Assembly: GCF_009712225.1 (NCBI RefSeq)
Contig: NZ_WASP01000006.1
Span: 816,826-880,825, forward strand
From: Desulfovibrio sp.
GTDB taxonomy: Bacteria > Desulfobacterota > Desulfovibrionia > Desulfovibrionales > Desulfovibrionaceae
Reading direction: 5' to 3'
Length of the DNA: 64,000 nucleotides
Made by a program: the position numbers and the translations under genes. This document shows, in pieces, positions 24,100 to 33,777 of this stretch; positions within the stretch are counted from its first letter, which is position 1, and every line of letters starts with the position of its first letter. A model generated the notes under the pieces. That model had not been told where the DNA came from, made no database searches, and saw nothing but the letters and a program-made list of their open reading frames with translations.

Positions 24100-25848
24100 T
24101 TACTTCTTTTCTTCAACCCAGTTGAAGACCGTCTTGAGTTCTTCGTGGGTGATATCAAAGGTAGTGTTGTGCGGGGGCAGCTTTTCGTCGGTAAAGAAAT
24201 CGGGCAGCACGTCCGCAGCCTGGGTGATGCCCGCGCGGCGGTTGAAGTCGATTTCTGTCGAGAGGATGCGCTGGCCCAGAGTCACCACGTCGTCGCCGGT
24301 GAGCTTCCAGCCAAACTTGGCGTTGAGCATGTCCACAATGGCGGGCAGGGCGTCCGGCACGTCAAGGATGGCAAAGGCCGTGAACAGGCACAGGCCCACG
24401 GAATCCACAGAGGCGGTCGCCACCTGAAGATTGCGCGACAGCTCGATCTGGCCTTCCTTCTTGAGTGGGTCAACCGAGCCGCCACAGTTGAGAATGTTGG
24501 CCGTAACGGCGTAGCCAGCAGTGTGGTCGGCGCCCATGGGAGAGGTAGCGTAGGTAACGCCCTGGCCCTTGACCGCGCGCGGATCGTACGCGGGCAGGCT
24601 CTGGCCCTTGACGGCAGGCACACGCCGCACGCCAAACACACGGCCAGTGGTGGCCGCGCCGCAACCGATGATGCGGCCCAGGGCAGAGCCCTCGCTGATG
24701 CCGTTCATAACATCAAGCACAGCCTTGGCATCACCGTAAGGAATGGCACCGCCAGCCATGGCAACGCCCACGGCAACGCCCACATCAATGGTGTCCACGC
24801 CGATGTCGTCGCACATGTAATCGTACTTGGAGATGGCATCAAGATCGCCAATGCCAGAGTGCGGACCAAAGCACCACAGGGTTTCGTATTCGGGCCACTT
24901 GCTCTGGAACTTGCCCTTTTTGTCGGGCAGAATACCACTGCAACGGATCATGCAGCCGCTCATGCAGCCGTGGGCAACCTTGCCCTCGCCGCCGCGTTCC
25001 TTGGTGAGCTGGTTCAGAAGCTCGCCCGAAACGGCCTCGTGCTTGTCAAACTGGCCAACAGTAAAGTTGGCGGTGGGCAGGCCGCCCGCCTCGTGCAAAA
25101 TGTTGACGAGCACGGCCGTGCCGTATTCAGCAAGGCCCTTGCTGGTGATCGGGTGCTCGGAAAGTGCAGTGGCAAAACGCTTGGAAGCCTCGCGAAAAGC
25201 CTTTTCGTCGGCCAGAGGCTGAGTTTTGCCGCCTTCGGGATTCACAATGATGGCCTTGAGGCCCTTGGAACCCATAACAGCACCCACGCCGCCACGACCG
25301 GCATGACGCATGGGGCGCAGCTCGCGGTCGGTGCAGGCAATGGAGGCTGCGGTAAGCTTAAATTCGCCACCTCGGCCAATGGTGATGTAGCTGCAATCCT
25401 TGCCGTACTTTTCCACCAGTTTGGCAACGGCTTCAAAGTTGTTGAGGCCCGCCACTTCAGCGGGAATCAGCTTGGCGTGGTCCTTGCTCACTTCGAGCTG
25501 CCACCATTCGCCTTCCTTGGCCATGTCTTCCACAATAACAGCCAGGATGCCCAGACGGGCCAGATGGCCGCCGGGCTGGCCGCCAGCGTTGGATTCCTTG
25601 ATGCCTTCGGTAAGCGGGCTTTTGCAGCCCACAGAAATACGGTTGGCGTTGGGACTGTTGGTGGCACCCAGCAGGCCGGGAGCAAAAACAAGCTTGTTGT
25701 GCGGGCCGATGGGGGTACAGGTGGGCGGAACCTCACGGGCCACAATGGTAGAGGTCAACGCACGGCCACCAAGGCCAGCGTATTCCTGAGGGATTTCTTC
25801 AAAAACACAGGTCTTGGTCGCCATATTGACGCGCAAAAAACGGAACAT
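24100..25848 (-). CDS. aor: Tungsten aldehyde:ferredoxin oxidoreductase
   Basis: A 582-residue enzyme of the AOR family, oxidising aldehydes to carboxylates with ferredoxin as acceptor, or the reverse. N-terminal pterin-binding features include GLGGRALTS, and the SNAGGQPGGHLARLG region follows. The [4Fe-4S] ligands are CMSGCMIRC with a distant Cys in GLCLF. The first two cysteines are separated by three residues (CX3CX3C), against CX2CX3C in the archaeal enzyme. A ribosome site (AAGGAGG) precedes the start. Neighbouring genes supply tungstate (tupABC), sulfur transfer and metal insertion. Transcription probably starts near the inverted repeat at 25948. Confidence 0.93.
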   Translation of the reverse strand: MFRFLRVNMATKTCVFEEIPQEYAGLGGRALTSTIVAREVPPTCTPIGPHNKLVFAPGLLGATNSPNANRISVGCKSPLTEGIKESNAGGQPGGHLARLGILAVIVEDMAKEGEWWQLEVSKDHAKLIPAEVAGLNNFEAVAKLVEKYGKDCSYITIGRGGEFKLTAASIACTDRELRPMRHAGRGGVGAVMGSKGLKAIIVNPEGGKTQPLADEKAFREASKRFATALSEHPITSKGLAEYGTAVLVNILHEAGGLPTANFTVGQFDKHEAVSGELLNQLTKERGGEGKVAHGCMSGCMIRCSGILPDKKGKFQSKWPEYETLWCFGPHSGIGDLDAISKYDYMCDDIGVDTIDVGVAVGVAMAGGAIPYGDAKAVLDVMNGISEGSALGRIIGCGAATTGRVFGVRRVPAVKGQSLPAYDPRAVKGQGVTYATSPMGADHTAGYAVTANILNCGGSVDPLKKEGQIELSRNLQVATASVDSVGLCLFTAFAILDVPDALPAIVDMLNAKFGWKLTGDDVVTLGQRILSTEIDFNRRAGITQAADVLPDFFTDEKLPPHNTTFDITHEELKTVFNWVEEKK

Positions 25849-25947
25849 GGAGCCTCCTTAAAAAGGCGTGGCAACGCCTGTACGTGTTTATTGTCTGATA
25901 CCCCCCTCAATGAAAAAAGTGCAAGTACCTGAAAAAAATGACGCGCT

Positions 25948-25967
25948 TTTTACCCATTGAGGTAAAA
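25948..25967. promoter_or_regulatory. Inverted repeat upstream of AOR
   Basis: TTTTACC-CATTGA-GGTAAAA, a perfect 7-bp inverted repeat with a 6-bp spacer, 100-119 bp upstream of the AOR start. It is a candidate operator; the adjacent TunR-type regulator is a possible binder, but its motif cannot be confirmed here. Confidence 0.4.
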
Positions 25968-26124
25968 TCAAAGACAAAAAAGGGTATTTTTTTGATAATC
26001 TACTGAATTATATGAATATACAAACAAAAACGGCAAATCACCGCTTGTGGCGTGGATTGTGGTCAATCAGGCTCTTACGAAATCAGACCAGTGAAAGACC
26101 GGCCAAAAAACCAGGCCGCAAAAA

Positions 26125-26793
26125 TCAGGCAGGCCCGTCCATATCCCAGGCTGAACCAAGCCTGATTTCACGGGCATCGATGGCACGCAGAAGGGCGGGG
26201 TCGTGTGTGGCGCAGACAACGGTTATACCGTCTGTCTGACAGTTTTTTACGGCCTGTGCCAGGGCACGGGCGCTTGCGGCATCCACATTTGCCGTTGGTT
26301 CATCAAGCAGCAGCACTTTTGGGTGCAGGGCAAGGCGCGATGCCAGGGCAACCCTCTGGCGCTCGCCGCCAGAAAGTTCACGCGGGCCGCGATCGGCAAA
26401 ATTCCATGGGTCGTCAAAACCAGCAGCCTTCATGCAGCGTTCAAAGGTTTGCCGCATGCCCAACACATGATCGGGCGCATGACCTGCCGACTGGCCGCGA
26501 AACTTCAGCCCAAGCAGCACGTTGTTGAAAACACTCATGTGCAGCAGGTAGGGATCCTGCAAAAGAAGGGTTGCCTCCTTGCGCCCTTCTGCCCCACCGG
26601 CATAATGCAGCACACCCGCTGCGGGGCGCTCAAGAAAGGCCAGCAAACGCAGCAGGGTTGATTTGCCGCAACCGTTGGGCCCGGTGAGAAATACGGTTTC
26701 GCCCTGCCCTATGACAAGGTGCGGCACGTTCAGCGCCTCGCGCCCGTTGTAGCGCTGCACGAGGTTGTGCGCTTCGTACAGAGGCATGCTCAT
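26125..26793 (-). CDS. tupC: Tungstate ABC transporter ATP-binding protein TupC
   Basis: A 222-residue ABC ATPase with Walker A GPNGCGKST, signature LSGGERQR, Walker B VLLLDEP and the switch His in CATHD. The first codons overlap the end of tupB by 4 bases, showing translational coupling. It lies last in the tupA-tupB-tupC order on the minus strand, and powers tungstate import through TupB. Confidence 0.92.
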   Translation of the reverse strand: MSMPLYEAHNLVQRYNGREALNVPHLVIGQGETVFLTGPNGCGKSTLLRLLAFLERPAAGVLHYAGGAEGRKEATLLLQDPYLLHMSVFNNVLLGLKFRGQSAGHAPDHVLGMRQTFERCMKAAGFDDPWNFADRGPRELSGGERQRVALASRLALHPKVLLLDEPTANVDAASARALAQAVKNCQTDGITVVCATHDPALLRAIDAREIRLGSAWDMDGPA

Positions 26794-27485
26794 GCCCGCC
26801 CCCTGCGCCGAAAAAACGCCAACGCCAGATTGACCACAAAAGCCATGAGCAGCAGCACAAGGCCAAGGGCAATGCCCTGGGCAAAATCACCCTTGCTTGT
26901 TTCAAGCGCAATGGCCGTTGTCATGGTGCGGGTGGCATAGCGGATGTTTCCCCCCAGCATCATGGCCACGCCAACCTCTGTAATGACGCGCCCAAAGGCC
27001 GTGACACACACCATGCCCACGGCATACCGGCACTCCCACAGAGAATACATGGCAAGCTGCCTGCCGTTTGCGCCAAGCGTAAGCAGGGTCTCGCGGCAAC
27101 GGGGGTCGAGGTCTTCCAGCGCCTGCGCGGTCCATGAAACCACAATGGGCAGGGCCAGCACCGCCTGGCCGATGGCCATGCCCGGCAGGGTAAACAGCAG
27201 GCCGTACTCGCCAAGAGGGCCGCGTGCGGTGATGAAGGCATAGACCAGCAGACCGATCAGCACAGTGGGAAAGGCCAGCAGAGTGTCTGAAACAAGCCTG
27301 ACCGCGCGCTTGCCGGGAAAGGAGCAATGTCCGAGCAGAAAGCCCAACGGCACGCCCAGCAGCAGAGCTGCAGCCATGGCGTAGCAGGTGGACGCAACCG
27401 TCGCATAAATGGCCGAAAGCGTGGCTGCATCCATATGCGTAAGCAGATAAAGGGCGTTGCTGAACCCGTTGACGAGATAATCCAT
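26790..27485 (-). CDS. tupB: Tungstate ABC transporter permease TupB
   Basis: A 231-residue inner-membrane permease with about five or six segments and the EAA-loop type sequence near EDLDPRCRETLLTLGANGRQ. The start at 27485 (MDYLVNGF) matches the usual beginning of TupB; a reading from 27536 adds non-conserved residues. The ribosome site is weak. There are 100 bp between it and tupA. It moves tungstate delivered by TupA, with TupC as ATPase. Confidence 0.88.
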   Translation of the reverse strand: MDYLVNGFSNALYLLTHMDAATLSAIYATVASTCYAMAAALLLGVPLGFLLGHCSFPGKRAVRLVSDTLLAFPTVLIGLLVYAFITARGPLGEYGLLFTLPGMAIGQAVLALPIVVSWTAQALEDLDPRCRETLLTLGANGRQLAMYSLWECRYAVGMVCVTAFGRVITEVGVAMMLGGNIRYATRTMTTAIALETSKGDFAQGIALGLVLLLMAFVVNLALAFFRRRGRA

Positions 27486-27585
27486 TGCGGCCGCTCGCTG
27501 CTGATCAAAAAGGCATTCGCCCGAAGCCGGACACACCGCCGGCCCCGGACGAATGCACGTTACATGCCTGCATTACCGAAAAGCA

Positions 27586-28413
27586 TTACCTGTTGGCATT
27601 GGGAAAGAAAAGCTGCTTGCCCTTGAGGGTGTACCCGGCAATCTTTTGCTGGGTAGCCGAGGCAACCCACCAGTCTTCAAACTTTTTGGCCAGAGCGGGG
27701 TTCACCTTGGGGCACTGGGCGGGGTTGACCGTAATGACGCTGTACTGGTTAAACAGCGCCGTGTCGCCCTCAACCACGATGGCCAGCGGGTTTTTGTCGC
27801 CCATCTTGTCGGCAAAGGTGATCCAGGTTCCACGGTCTGTAAGGGCATAGGCCTGCTTCTCGGCAGCCATGTTCAACGTAGAGATCATGCCCTGCCCGGC
27901 AGAAAAATACTTGGGGTCCTTGTCGGGCACAATGTTGCTCTGCTGCCACAGCTTCTGCTCGGCCTTGTGCGTGCCAGACTGGTCGCCACGGCTCACAAAG
28001 CCAGCCTTGGTATCCAGAATGCGCTTGAGGGCTTCGGCAGTGGTCTGCCCTTTCACGCTGGCGGGGTCGGCCACAGGGCCAACGATCACAAAGTCATTGT
28101 ACATGACCTGGCGGCGGTCCACGCCATGCCCGGCCTTTACAAATTCAAGCTCGGCCGAAGGGGCATGCACCAGCAGCACGTCGGCATCGCAGTTTTTTGC
28201 GATCTCAAGCGCCTTGCCAGTTCCCACTGCCACCCATTTGAGCTCAATACCGGTTTCCTGCTTGAAGACAGGTTCGAGATATTCAAGCAGGCCGGAATCC
28301 TGCGTACTGGTGGTGGTGGCCATCATAAGGGTATCGGCGGCCAGAACAGGCGCGGCACAGGTCATGTAGCCTGCAGCGCAGGCCGTAAGCAGAAAACGGG
28401 AAAAACGAAACAT
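27586..28413 (-). CDS. tupA: Tungstate-binding periplasmic protein TupA
   Basis: A 275-residue periplasmic binding protein. A signal peptide spans residues 1-25 (cleavage after VLA). The mature start carries TTTSTQDSGLL, the TTTS oxyanion-binding motif that distinguishes TupA from ModA. SRGDQSGTHKAE is the second ligand loop. AAAAGGAG lies before the ATG and is embedded in a perfect 14-bp palindrome (28424-28437). It captures tungstate for TupBC, feeding the AOR cofactor. Confidence 0.93.
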   Translation of the reverse strand: MFRFSRFLLTACAAGYMTCAAPVLAADTLMMATTTSTQDSGLLEYLEPVFKQETGIELKWVAVGTGKALEIAKNCDADVLLVHAPSAELEFVKAGHGVDRRQVMYNDFVIVGPVADPASVKGQTTAEALKRILDTKAGFVSRGDQSGTHKAEQKLWQQSNIVPDKDPKYFSAGQGMISTLNMAAEKQAYALTDRGTWITFADKMGDKNPLAIVVEGDTALFNQYSVITVNPAQCPKVNPALAKKFEDWWVASATQQKIAGYTLKGKQLFFPNANR

Positions 28414-28423
28414 GAATCAGACT

Positions 28424-28437
28424 CCTTTTGCAAAAGG
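28424..28437. promoter_or_regulatory. Palindrome covering the tupA ribosome site
   Basis: CCTTTTGCAAAAGG is a perfect 14-bp palindrome whose right half on the minus strand contains the AAAAGGAG ribosome site of tupA. It could be an operator or a hairpin limiting ribosome access. Confidence 0.4.
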
Positions 28438-28575
28438 TAATCGCAAACAGACAAATCTCTTCAACGAGATAATAATCACGCTATCATGAAAAATCGGGAC
28501 ATAAAAGATTGCAAAGAAGGTGCAAATATGGGGGGCAACAAAACGATTCATGGGGCCATCAGCCCGTTTTCGGGG

Positions 28576-29583
28576 CTAGTCGGCGACCAGACGAACGGCG
28601 CTGGAAGAAAAATGGGCATAAACCTTTTTACCGTCACGCAGATGCGTGTTCTCAAGCGTGCAGGTGTCCACGGTGGCCCGCAGGGTTGTGCCGTCTGGCA
28701 GGCCCACGCAGACAAAGGTTTCCACCATGTCAGAGTGCAGGCTTTCCACCACGCCCTTGATACAGTTGGCAAGGCTCATGGAAGACTTTTCCGGGCTCAG
28801 CACTATTCGCTCGGGGTCAACCCGCACGCTTAGCACCTGGTTTTCGTGCACTTCAAGCAAAGCGGCTTCTTCCGGGGTGCAGGCAGCCGCAAGCCTGAAA
28901 TCAGAAAAAGTGGTCACCTCCACATATACCTTGCGCATGCCTGCATATATGCGGGTAACTATTCCCCAAAAAAGATTGGTTCCGTCGTCGGCTTCGCCGC
29001 CATGACAAGGAGCCCCGGCGTTGTCTTTGCCGTGGGCCTGGCTGGTGAGCAGCCTGCGCGCCTCACCGTCAGAAAAATTCAGAAAGGCAAGCAGCTGGTC
29101 CGCATCCTGCTGACCCAAAAATTTGAGTACCAGCGGCATGGGAACATGCAGCTCCAGCAGCTCCAGCCCGCGTGAATAGCGAATGGCGCGCGGGCCCACA
29201 GAGGCTGAAGACAAACCCATTATGCTGCCCACGGCATAAAATTTCTTTCGCAGAAAGCTCTGATCAAACTGCATAAAATCAGGTTCTGCCGCCTGCGGCA
29301 GACCAAGAATACGGCGGATGTTGCGCATGGCGCTTACTGGCAGCAGAATTTCGCGCGCGTTGGAACCAGAAACTCGCAGCATGCCGGTGACCGTATCAAT
29401 GGATGATTGCGGCTCAAGCGCAAGCACCTCACCCAGTCGCAATCCGCCGTAGCGCATAAGCAAAAAAATCAGATGCAGACGCGCCCGCAAAATTTTTTGC
29501 GTGCGTGTCGTTGCCTCGGCTTCCCACTGTTCCCAGCACAGGGTAAGGCTTTCAAGTTGTTGTCGTGTCAAATGGTTGCGCAT
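28576..29583 (-). CDS. tunR: TunR-type tungstate-responsive regulator
   Basis: A 335-residue protein that joins an integrase-like DNA-binding domain to two molybdate/tungstate-binding (MOP/TOBE) domains, the architecture of the TunR family known from sulfate-reducing bacteria. Integrase hallmarks are degenerate: the RYGGLRLGEVLAL box is present, but the HxLRH box reads GPRAIRY and the catalytic Tyr position reads LLAFLNF. It should therefore bind DNA without recombining it. The MOP domains lie at about 200-265 and 268-335. The ATG at 29583 is preferred over the TTG at 29598; neither has a strong ribosome site. The gene lies 162 bp upstream of tupA on the same strand. Predicted targets are tupABC and aor, and perhaps the moeA genes. 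Confidence 0.85.
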   Translation of the reverse strand: MRNHLTRQQLESLTLCWEQWEAEATTRTQKILRARLHLIFLLMRYGGLRLGEVLALEPQSSIDTVTGMLRVSGSNAREILLPVSAMRNIRRILGLPQAAEPDFMQFDQSFLRKKFYAVGSIMGLSSASVGPRAIRYSRGLELLELHVPMPLVLKFLGQQDADQLLAFLNFSDGEARRLLTSQAHGKDNAGAPCHGGEADDGTNLFWGIVTRIYAGMRKVYVEVTTFSDFRLAAACTPEEAALLEVHENQVLSVRVDPERIVLSPEKSSMSLANCIKGVVESLHSDMVETFVCVGLPDGTTLRATVDTCTLENTHLRDGKKVYAHFSSSAVRLVAD

Positions 29584-30132
29584 ATTTTTATCTTGCAAGG
29601 GTTATAACAGGTTGGACAATGCCTGTCAGCTACCGCCGCAACCAGACTTCCGCGTTTTCAGAACAGCGCCACCAGTATTCACCTTCACTACCCTGCCATG
29701 CCGCATTCGCCTCTCGCAGTTGCTGCACCTCCACGGCGGTTGATGCCGCAAATCACATACAGCAAGCCCTGTCACCAGTAGTTTAAAGCAAAATTTTCAA
29801 GGTGAATGCTACAGATTGTTCGCCAACTATTATTTGCAGCTCTACTGAAATCAATTTTCTATTATTTGGCAACAAGCCAATAACATTCGCACTAAACTAA
29901 CAAGAAAAATTTTTATTAAAATTTTCGTTATATTTCAGCGTAATAAACTAAAATATCGGCCTTTGCAATTGGGTAACCACATTGAATACCATAATGTTTT
30001 GTGATTTTTCATCGTTAAGCAATTTCACGCGACAAACAGTGCCCAAAATAGTCGCATAAACGCAACAAAATCAAAAAGACACTCTTTATTTAACAAATAT
30101 AATAACGCCTATAAAAAAATTGGAGCCATATA
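29584..30132. other. AT-rich gap between tunR and the chemoreceptor gene
   Basis: About 550 bp without a convincing gene. Short plus-strand readings near 29400-29790 are shadows of tunR or lack ribosome sites. The last 330 bases are strongly AT-rich and should contain the divergent promoters. No repeat or RNA gene was recognised. Confidence 0.5.
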
Positions 30133-31893
30133 ATGAAGCTGTCAACAAAGCTGATTACCTTGTCAGCAGTTCTTTCATCTTTTTCTGTAATAATTGGAAT
30201 TCTGTCCATGCTTGGCATGTCGAGCATGAATGAAGAAGCTCAGGATCTTTCCCAAAACTGGCTCCCGGCAATAAAAGTAGTTGGCGAGCTTAACGGGCTT
30301 GTGAATGAATACAGACGCAATGAGCTGGTTCATATCCTTTCAGATGACGAAGCGCTGACAAAAGAATATGAAAACAGGCTTCGCAAGACAGAATCTGACA
30401 TCAAACAAAAGATAAAAGAATATGAACCAATGATAAGCGAACCGGAAGAAAAAGCGGTCTTTCCGCTGTTTCTTGCTGCATGGAACAGCTACATTGAAAA
30501 CCATAAAATAGTAGAAATGCTTTCGCGGGAAAACAAAACTGAAGAAGCGACAAAAAAGGTACTTGGCGGGGCCCGCGAACAGTATCTGAGTGCCCTCAAG
30601 CACCTTGCAACAATTATTGAGGTTAACAACAAGGGCAGCAAGCAGTCTGCAATTGATGTAGAAAATGCATACAATAAGGGAAAACTGCTTAACATCTGCC
30701 TTATCATTTTTTCACTTTCCGCTGCCGTCATCATTTCTGCGATTATCATCAAGGGTGTATTGAAGCAGCTGGGAGATGACCCCGGCTATCTGCACGCTGT
30801 TGCAAACGAGATTGCATCGGGTAATCTGGATGTTCAGTTCAAGCCCGTTAAGGGTGATGGCGGCGTTTACGGCGTCATTATCAAGATGGTCGACAAACTG
30901 AAGGAAGAAATAGCGCTGGCAGAAACCAAATCACAGCAGGCAGAGCAGGAAGCGCTGGCCGCACGCGAGGCCAAAGCCATGGCCGACGAGGCCACCAAGA
31001 AGGCAGAGAAGGCCAAGGCCGAGGGCATGTTCCATGCCGCAACACAGCTTGAACACGTTGTGGAAGTTGTTTCTTCCGCGTCTGAATCGCTTTCTGCCCA
31101 GATTGTTCAGTCCAGCCGTGGCGCAGACGAGCAGTCGAACCGGGTGCACGAAACCGCCACCGCCATGGAAGAAATGAACGCCACGGTGCTTGAGGTGGCG
31201 CGCAATGCCCAGCAGGCGGCTTCGGCCTCAAATCAGACCAAGCAGCAGGCATCTGAAGGTTCGGGCATTCTCAATGAGGCTGTAAGGAGCATTGAAGCGG
31301 TGCGAACCCAGTCTCTGTCGATCATGGAAGACATGTCACAACTGGGCAAACAGGCCGAGGGCATTGGACAGGTGCTTGACGTTATTGCCGATATTGCAGA
31401 CCAGACCAACCTGCTGGCCCTTAACGCCGCCATTGAAGCAGCCCGCGCGGGTGAGGCCGGACGCGGTTTTGCCGTTGTGGCCGATGAAGTGAGAAAACTG
31501 GCGGAAAAAACCATGACCGCCACGCAGGAAGTGGGCAAAGCCATTACCGAAATTCAGCATGGTACGCGCAAAAACATTGATAATGTGGAGCACGTGGCGG
31601 CATCCATTGAAAACGCCACCCTGCTTTCGGTCAAGTCGGGCGAGTCGCTCACCCAGATATTGGCCTTTGTTGATCAGGTCAACGATCAGGTGCGCTCCAT
31701 TGCCACGGCCAGTGAGCAGCAGTCTGCCGCCAGTGATGAAATCAACCAGTCTGTCGAGCAGGTTGCCACCATCTCCGCCGAGACAGCTCAGGCCATGGGG
31801 CATGCCACAAATGCCGTTGCCGAATTGATGCAGCAGGCGCAGGTGCTTAAAAAGCTTATTCTCGAAATGAAAAACCAGGGCGCGGCAGCCTAG
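30133..31893 (+). CDS. Methyl-accepting chemotaxis protein
   Basis: A 586-residue chemoreceptor. A first membrane segment spans residues about 8-28 and a second about 190-212, enclosing a roughly 160-residue helical periplasmic sensor of the four-helix-bundle type. A HAMP-like linker with a coiled, Ala/Lys-rich stretch (about 260-300) follows. The cytoplasmic signalling hairpin has its tip at [42 protein letters not shown] precedes the ATG. The ligand is unknown. A strong terminator follows, so it is a single-gene unit. Confidence 0.93.
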   Translation: MKLSTKLITLSAVLSSFSVIIGILSMLGMSSMNEEAQDLSQNWLPAIKVVGELNGLVNEYRRNELVHILSDDEALTKEYENRLRKTESDIKQKIKEYEPMISEPEEKAVFPLFLAAWNSYIENHKIVEMLSRENKTEEATKKVLGGAREQYLSALKHLATIIEVNNKGSKQSAIDVENAYNKGKLLNICLIIFSLSAAVIISAIIIKGVLKQLGDDPGYLHAVANEIASGNLDVQFKPVKGDGGVYGVIIKMVDKLKEEIALAETKSQQAEQEALAAREAKAMADEATKKAEKAKAEGMFHAATQLEHVVEVVSSASESLSAQIVQSSRGADEQSNRVHETATAMEEMNATVLEVARNAQQAASASNQTKQQASEGSGILNEAVRSIEAVRTQSLSIMEDMSQLGKQAEGIGQVLDVIADIADQTNLLALNAAIEAARAGEAGRGFAVVADEVRKLAEKTMTATQEVGKAITEIQHGTRKNIDNVEHVAASIENATLLSVKSGESLTQILAFVDQVNDQVRSIATASEQQSAASDEINQSVEQVATISAETAQAMGHATNAVAELMQQAQVLKKLILEMKNQGAAA

Positions 31894-31917
31894 AAGGCAA
31901 ACCGGCTTACAAAGCAC

Positions 31918-31952
31918 AACGGCCACCGGACAAATCCGGTGGCCGTTTTTTT
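31918..31952 (+). terminator. Terminator of the chemoreceptor gene
   Basis: AACGGCCACCGGA and TCCGGTGGCCGTT form a perfect 13-bp stem with a 4-base loop, ending in a run of T, 25 bp after the stop codon. Confidence 0.9.
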
Positions 31953-31969
31953 ATCTGCAAATCAACATG

Positions 31970-32857
31970 TCAGCGACGCTGGCTTATAATCACGCCCCCC
32001 AGCACCAGGGCTGAGGCCATGTATTGCGAGGGCGCAAGGCGCTCGCCAAGTATGATCATGCTAAATATGAGTGTGAAAACGGGTATGAGATTCATGAACA
32101 TGCTGGCTCTGGCAGCGGGCATGCGGCTGATGCTGAACCCGTAAAGCGAATACGCGCCCACAGAGACCCCAAGCCCAAGGTAAACAATGCTTGCCCAGGC
32201 CAGCGCGGTGGCCCCGTCCTGCGGCATACCCATGCCGGGCAAAAACAGCGTGGGAAAGAAAAAAACAACCCCTGCCCAGGCCTGCACCGCGGTGATGAAC
32301 ATGGGCGTATACCCGCGCGAAAGCCGCCGCACACAAATGGCGTACAGTGCCGCAAAAACCATGGCAGATATCTGCAGAGTGTTGCCTAGCAGTGGGTTTG
32401 GCGCATGTTCGTCGGCCACGGATCCCACGCTCAGCCACACCGCGCCCACTATGGCAATTACGCAGCCAATCCAGGCCACAAGACCTATCTTTTCCTTGAG
32501 CAGAAAATACCCAAATGCCCCTACAAATATGGGCAAGGTGGCGCTGAGCATGCCTGCCTGCGAGGCAGAGGTGTAGTTGAGCGCATAGCCCTCAAAAGCA
32601 AAGTAAAGACAGGGTTCGCAGATCACAAGAACAAGAAAGATGCGCCAGTCACCCTTTGTGTACCGCTGTTTTGCCCACATGGAGGGCAACAGGGCAAGAA
32701 AGGTGGCAGAAGATACCACCAGCAGCAAAAATATCATTATCATGGGGTGAAAACACTCAAGGGCAAATTTCATTGCCACGTATGCCCCACCCCACAAAAC
32801 AGTAGAAACAATGGCTGCGATTGGGCCAGCATAGCTGACAGAAGCTGTTTGTTGCAT
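31970..32857 (-). CDS. EamA/DMT-family transporter
   Basis: A 295-residue inner-membrane protein with ten hydrophobic segments in two EamA repeats (about 12-145 and 160-293). Typical sequences are WGGAYVAMKFAL in the first segment, SASQAGMLSATLPIF, and LIPVFTLIFSMIILGERL in the second repeat. It is probably a metabolite exporter; the substrate cannot be predicted. It is convergent with the chemoreceptor gene. Confidence 0.85.
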   Translation of the reverse strand: MQQTASVSYAGPIAAIVSTVLWGGAYVAMKFALECFHPMIMIFLLLVVSSATFLALLPSMWAKQRYTKGDWRIFLVLVICEPCLYFAFEGYALNYTSASQAGMLSATLPIFVGAFGYFLLKEKIGLVAWIGCVIAIVGAVWLSVGSVADEHAPNPLLGNTLQISAMVFAALYAICVRRLSRGYTPMFITAVQAWAGVVFFFPTLFLPGMGMPQDGATALAWASIVYLGLGVSVGAYSLYGFSISRMPAARASMFMNLIPVFTLIFSMIILGERLAPSQYMASALVLGGVIISQRR

Positions 32858-33208
32858 CTGGAATTTCTCTCCAATATCTCCTGGCAGCTACAATCTACTG
32901 TCAGAAATTTTGTGCGCAAGTATAACAGCATTATTCTGTCCGGCAAGCAAAACCTTTAAAACGTTCCACACGTATGGAAGCTTTGCAGTCGCATGCCGCA
33001 CAAGCAGCACTTTGCTGTTGGAGCAGGGTCTTGAGTGAGATGGTTTGCCAGCGGATGACCTGTGACTGACGAGAGCAGCCAAAGCAGATATTGTACTTTT
33101 TTGCACAAAAGCCTAGACTAAAAACAAGCGGAGGCCGAACCCGCATCTGCCGGTTCCCCCCACCACGGTTAAAGCCTTATTTCCCCAACATTAGCTAAGG
33201 AGTAACCC
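32858..33208. other. Gap between the EamA and GlcG-like genes
   Basis: About 350 bp between divergent genes. Short minus-strand readings (32888-33146) lack ribosome sites and family similarity. Apart from promoters that must lie here, nothing was recognised. Confidence 0.5.
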
Positions 33209-33691
33209 GTGCGTCGCATCATACCGTTTTTTCTGGTTCTTCTGTTGTTCGCCTTCAACGTCCACGCGGCTCCACCTGCCAAGCAGCTTCCCGGTGATCT
33301 TACGCTGGCCGAAGCCCAGACCGTGCTCAACGCAGCCCTCGCCCACTCGGTAAAACAGGGCATACCCATGAATATCGCCGTTGTTGATGCCGGGGGCAAC
33401 CTCAAGGCATTTGCCCGTGAGGACGGGGCATTTATTGGCAGCATAGACATTGCACAAAAAAAGGCCATAACGGCCCGCTATTTCAACATGTCTACGGCAG
33501 ATCTTGGTGCTGCCGCCCAGCCGGGCAAGGAACTTTACGGCATTGAAGTTACCAACCGGGGTCTGGTTATCTTTGGCGGCGGCGAACTGCTGATCCGCAA
33601 CGGCGTTATTGTTGGCGCTATTGGCGTGAGCGGCGGCAGCGTGGCTGAAGATACCGCCGTTTCAAAGGCTGGCGCTGCGGCGTTAAAGTAA
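33209..33691 (+). CDS. Secreted GlcG/HbpS-family protein
   Basis: A 160-residue protein with a signal peptide (residues 1-20, cleavage after VHA) and a GlcG/HbpS domain: LTLAEAQTVLNAAL, INIAVVDAGGNLKAFAREDGA-like core, AQKKAITARYF and GAIGVSGGSVAEDTAVSKAG. Family members bind heme or cobalamin-like ligands or small metabolites. The start is GTG behind AAGGAG. It stands alone between terminators, so its partner is unknown. Confidence 0.85.
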   Translation: MRRIIPFFLVLLLFAFNVHAAPPAKQLPGDLTLAEAQTVLNAALAHSVKQGIPMNIAVVDAGGNLKAFAREDGAFIGSIDIAQKKAITARYFNMSTADLGAAAQPGKELYGIEVTNRGLVIFGGGELLIRNGVIVGAIGVSGGSVAEDTAVSKAGAAALK

Positions 33692-33777
33692 GCATCCGTG
33701 CACGGAGCAAGGACGTTTCACACACCCAATATTTCAGGGCCTGCATACAGCCCGCTGCATAAACCAACAAATAAAAC

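Noticed and set aside
24145-25932. 595-codon open reading frame on the plus strand
   Set aside because: It is antisense to the AOR gene, which has clear family motifs and ribosome site.
28576-29583. Integrase-like protein as a sign of a mobile element
   Set aside because: The catalytic Tyr is missing, MOP domains follow and it lies in the tungsten operon; no attachment-site repeats or other phage genes are present.
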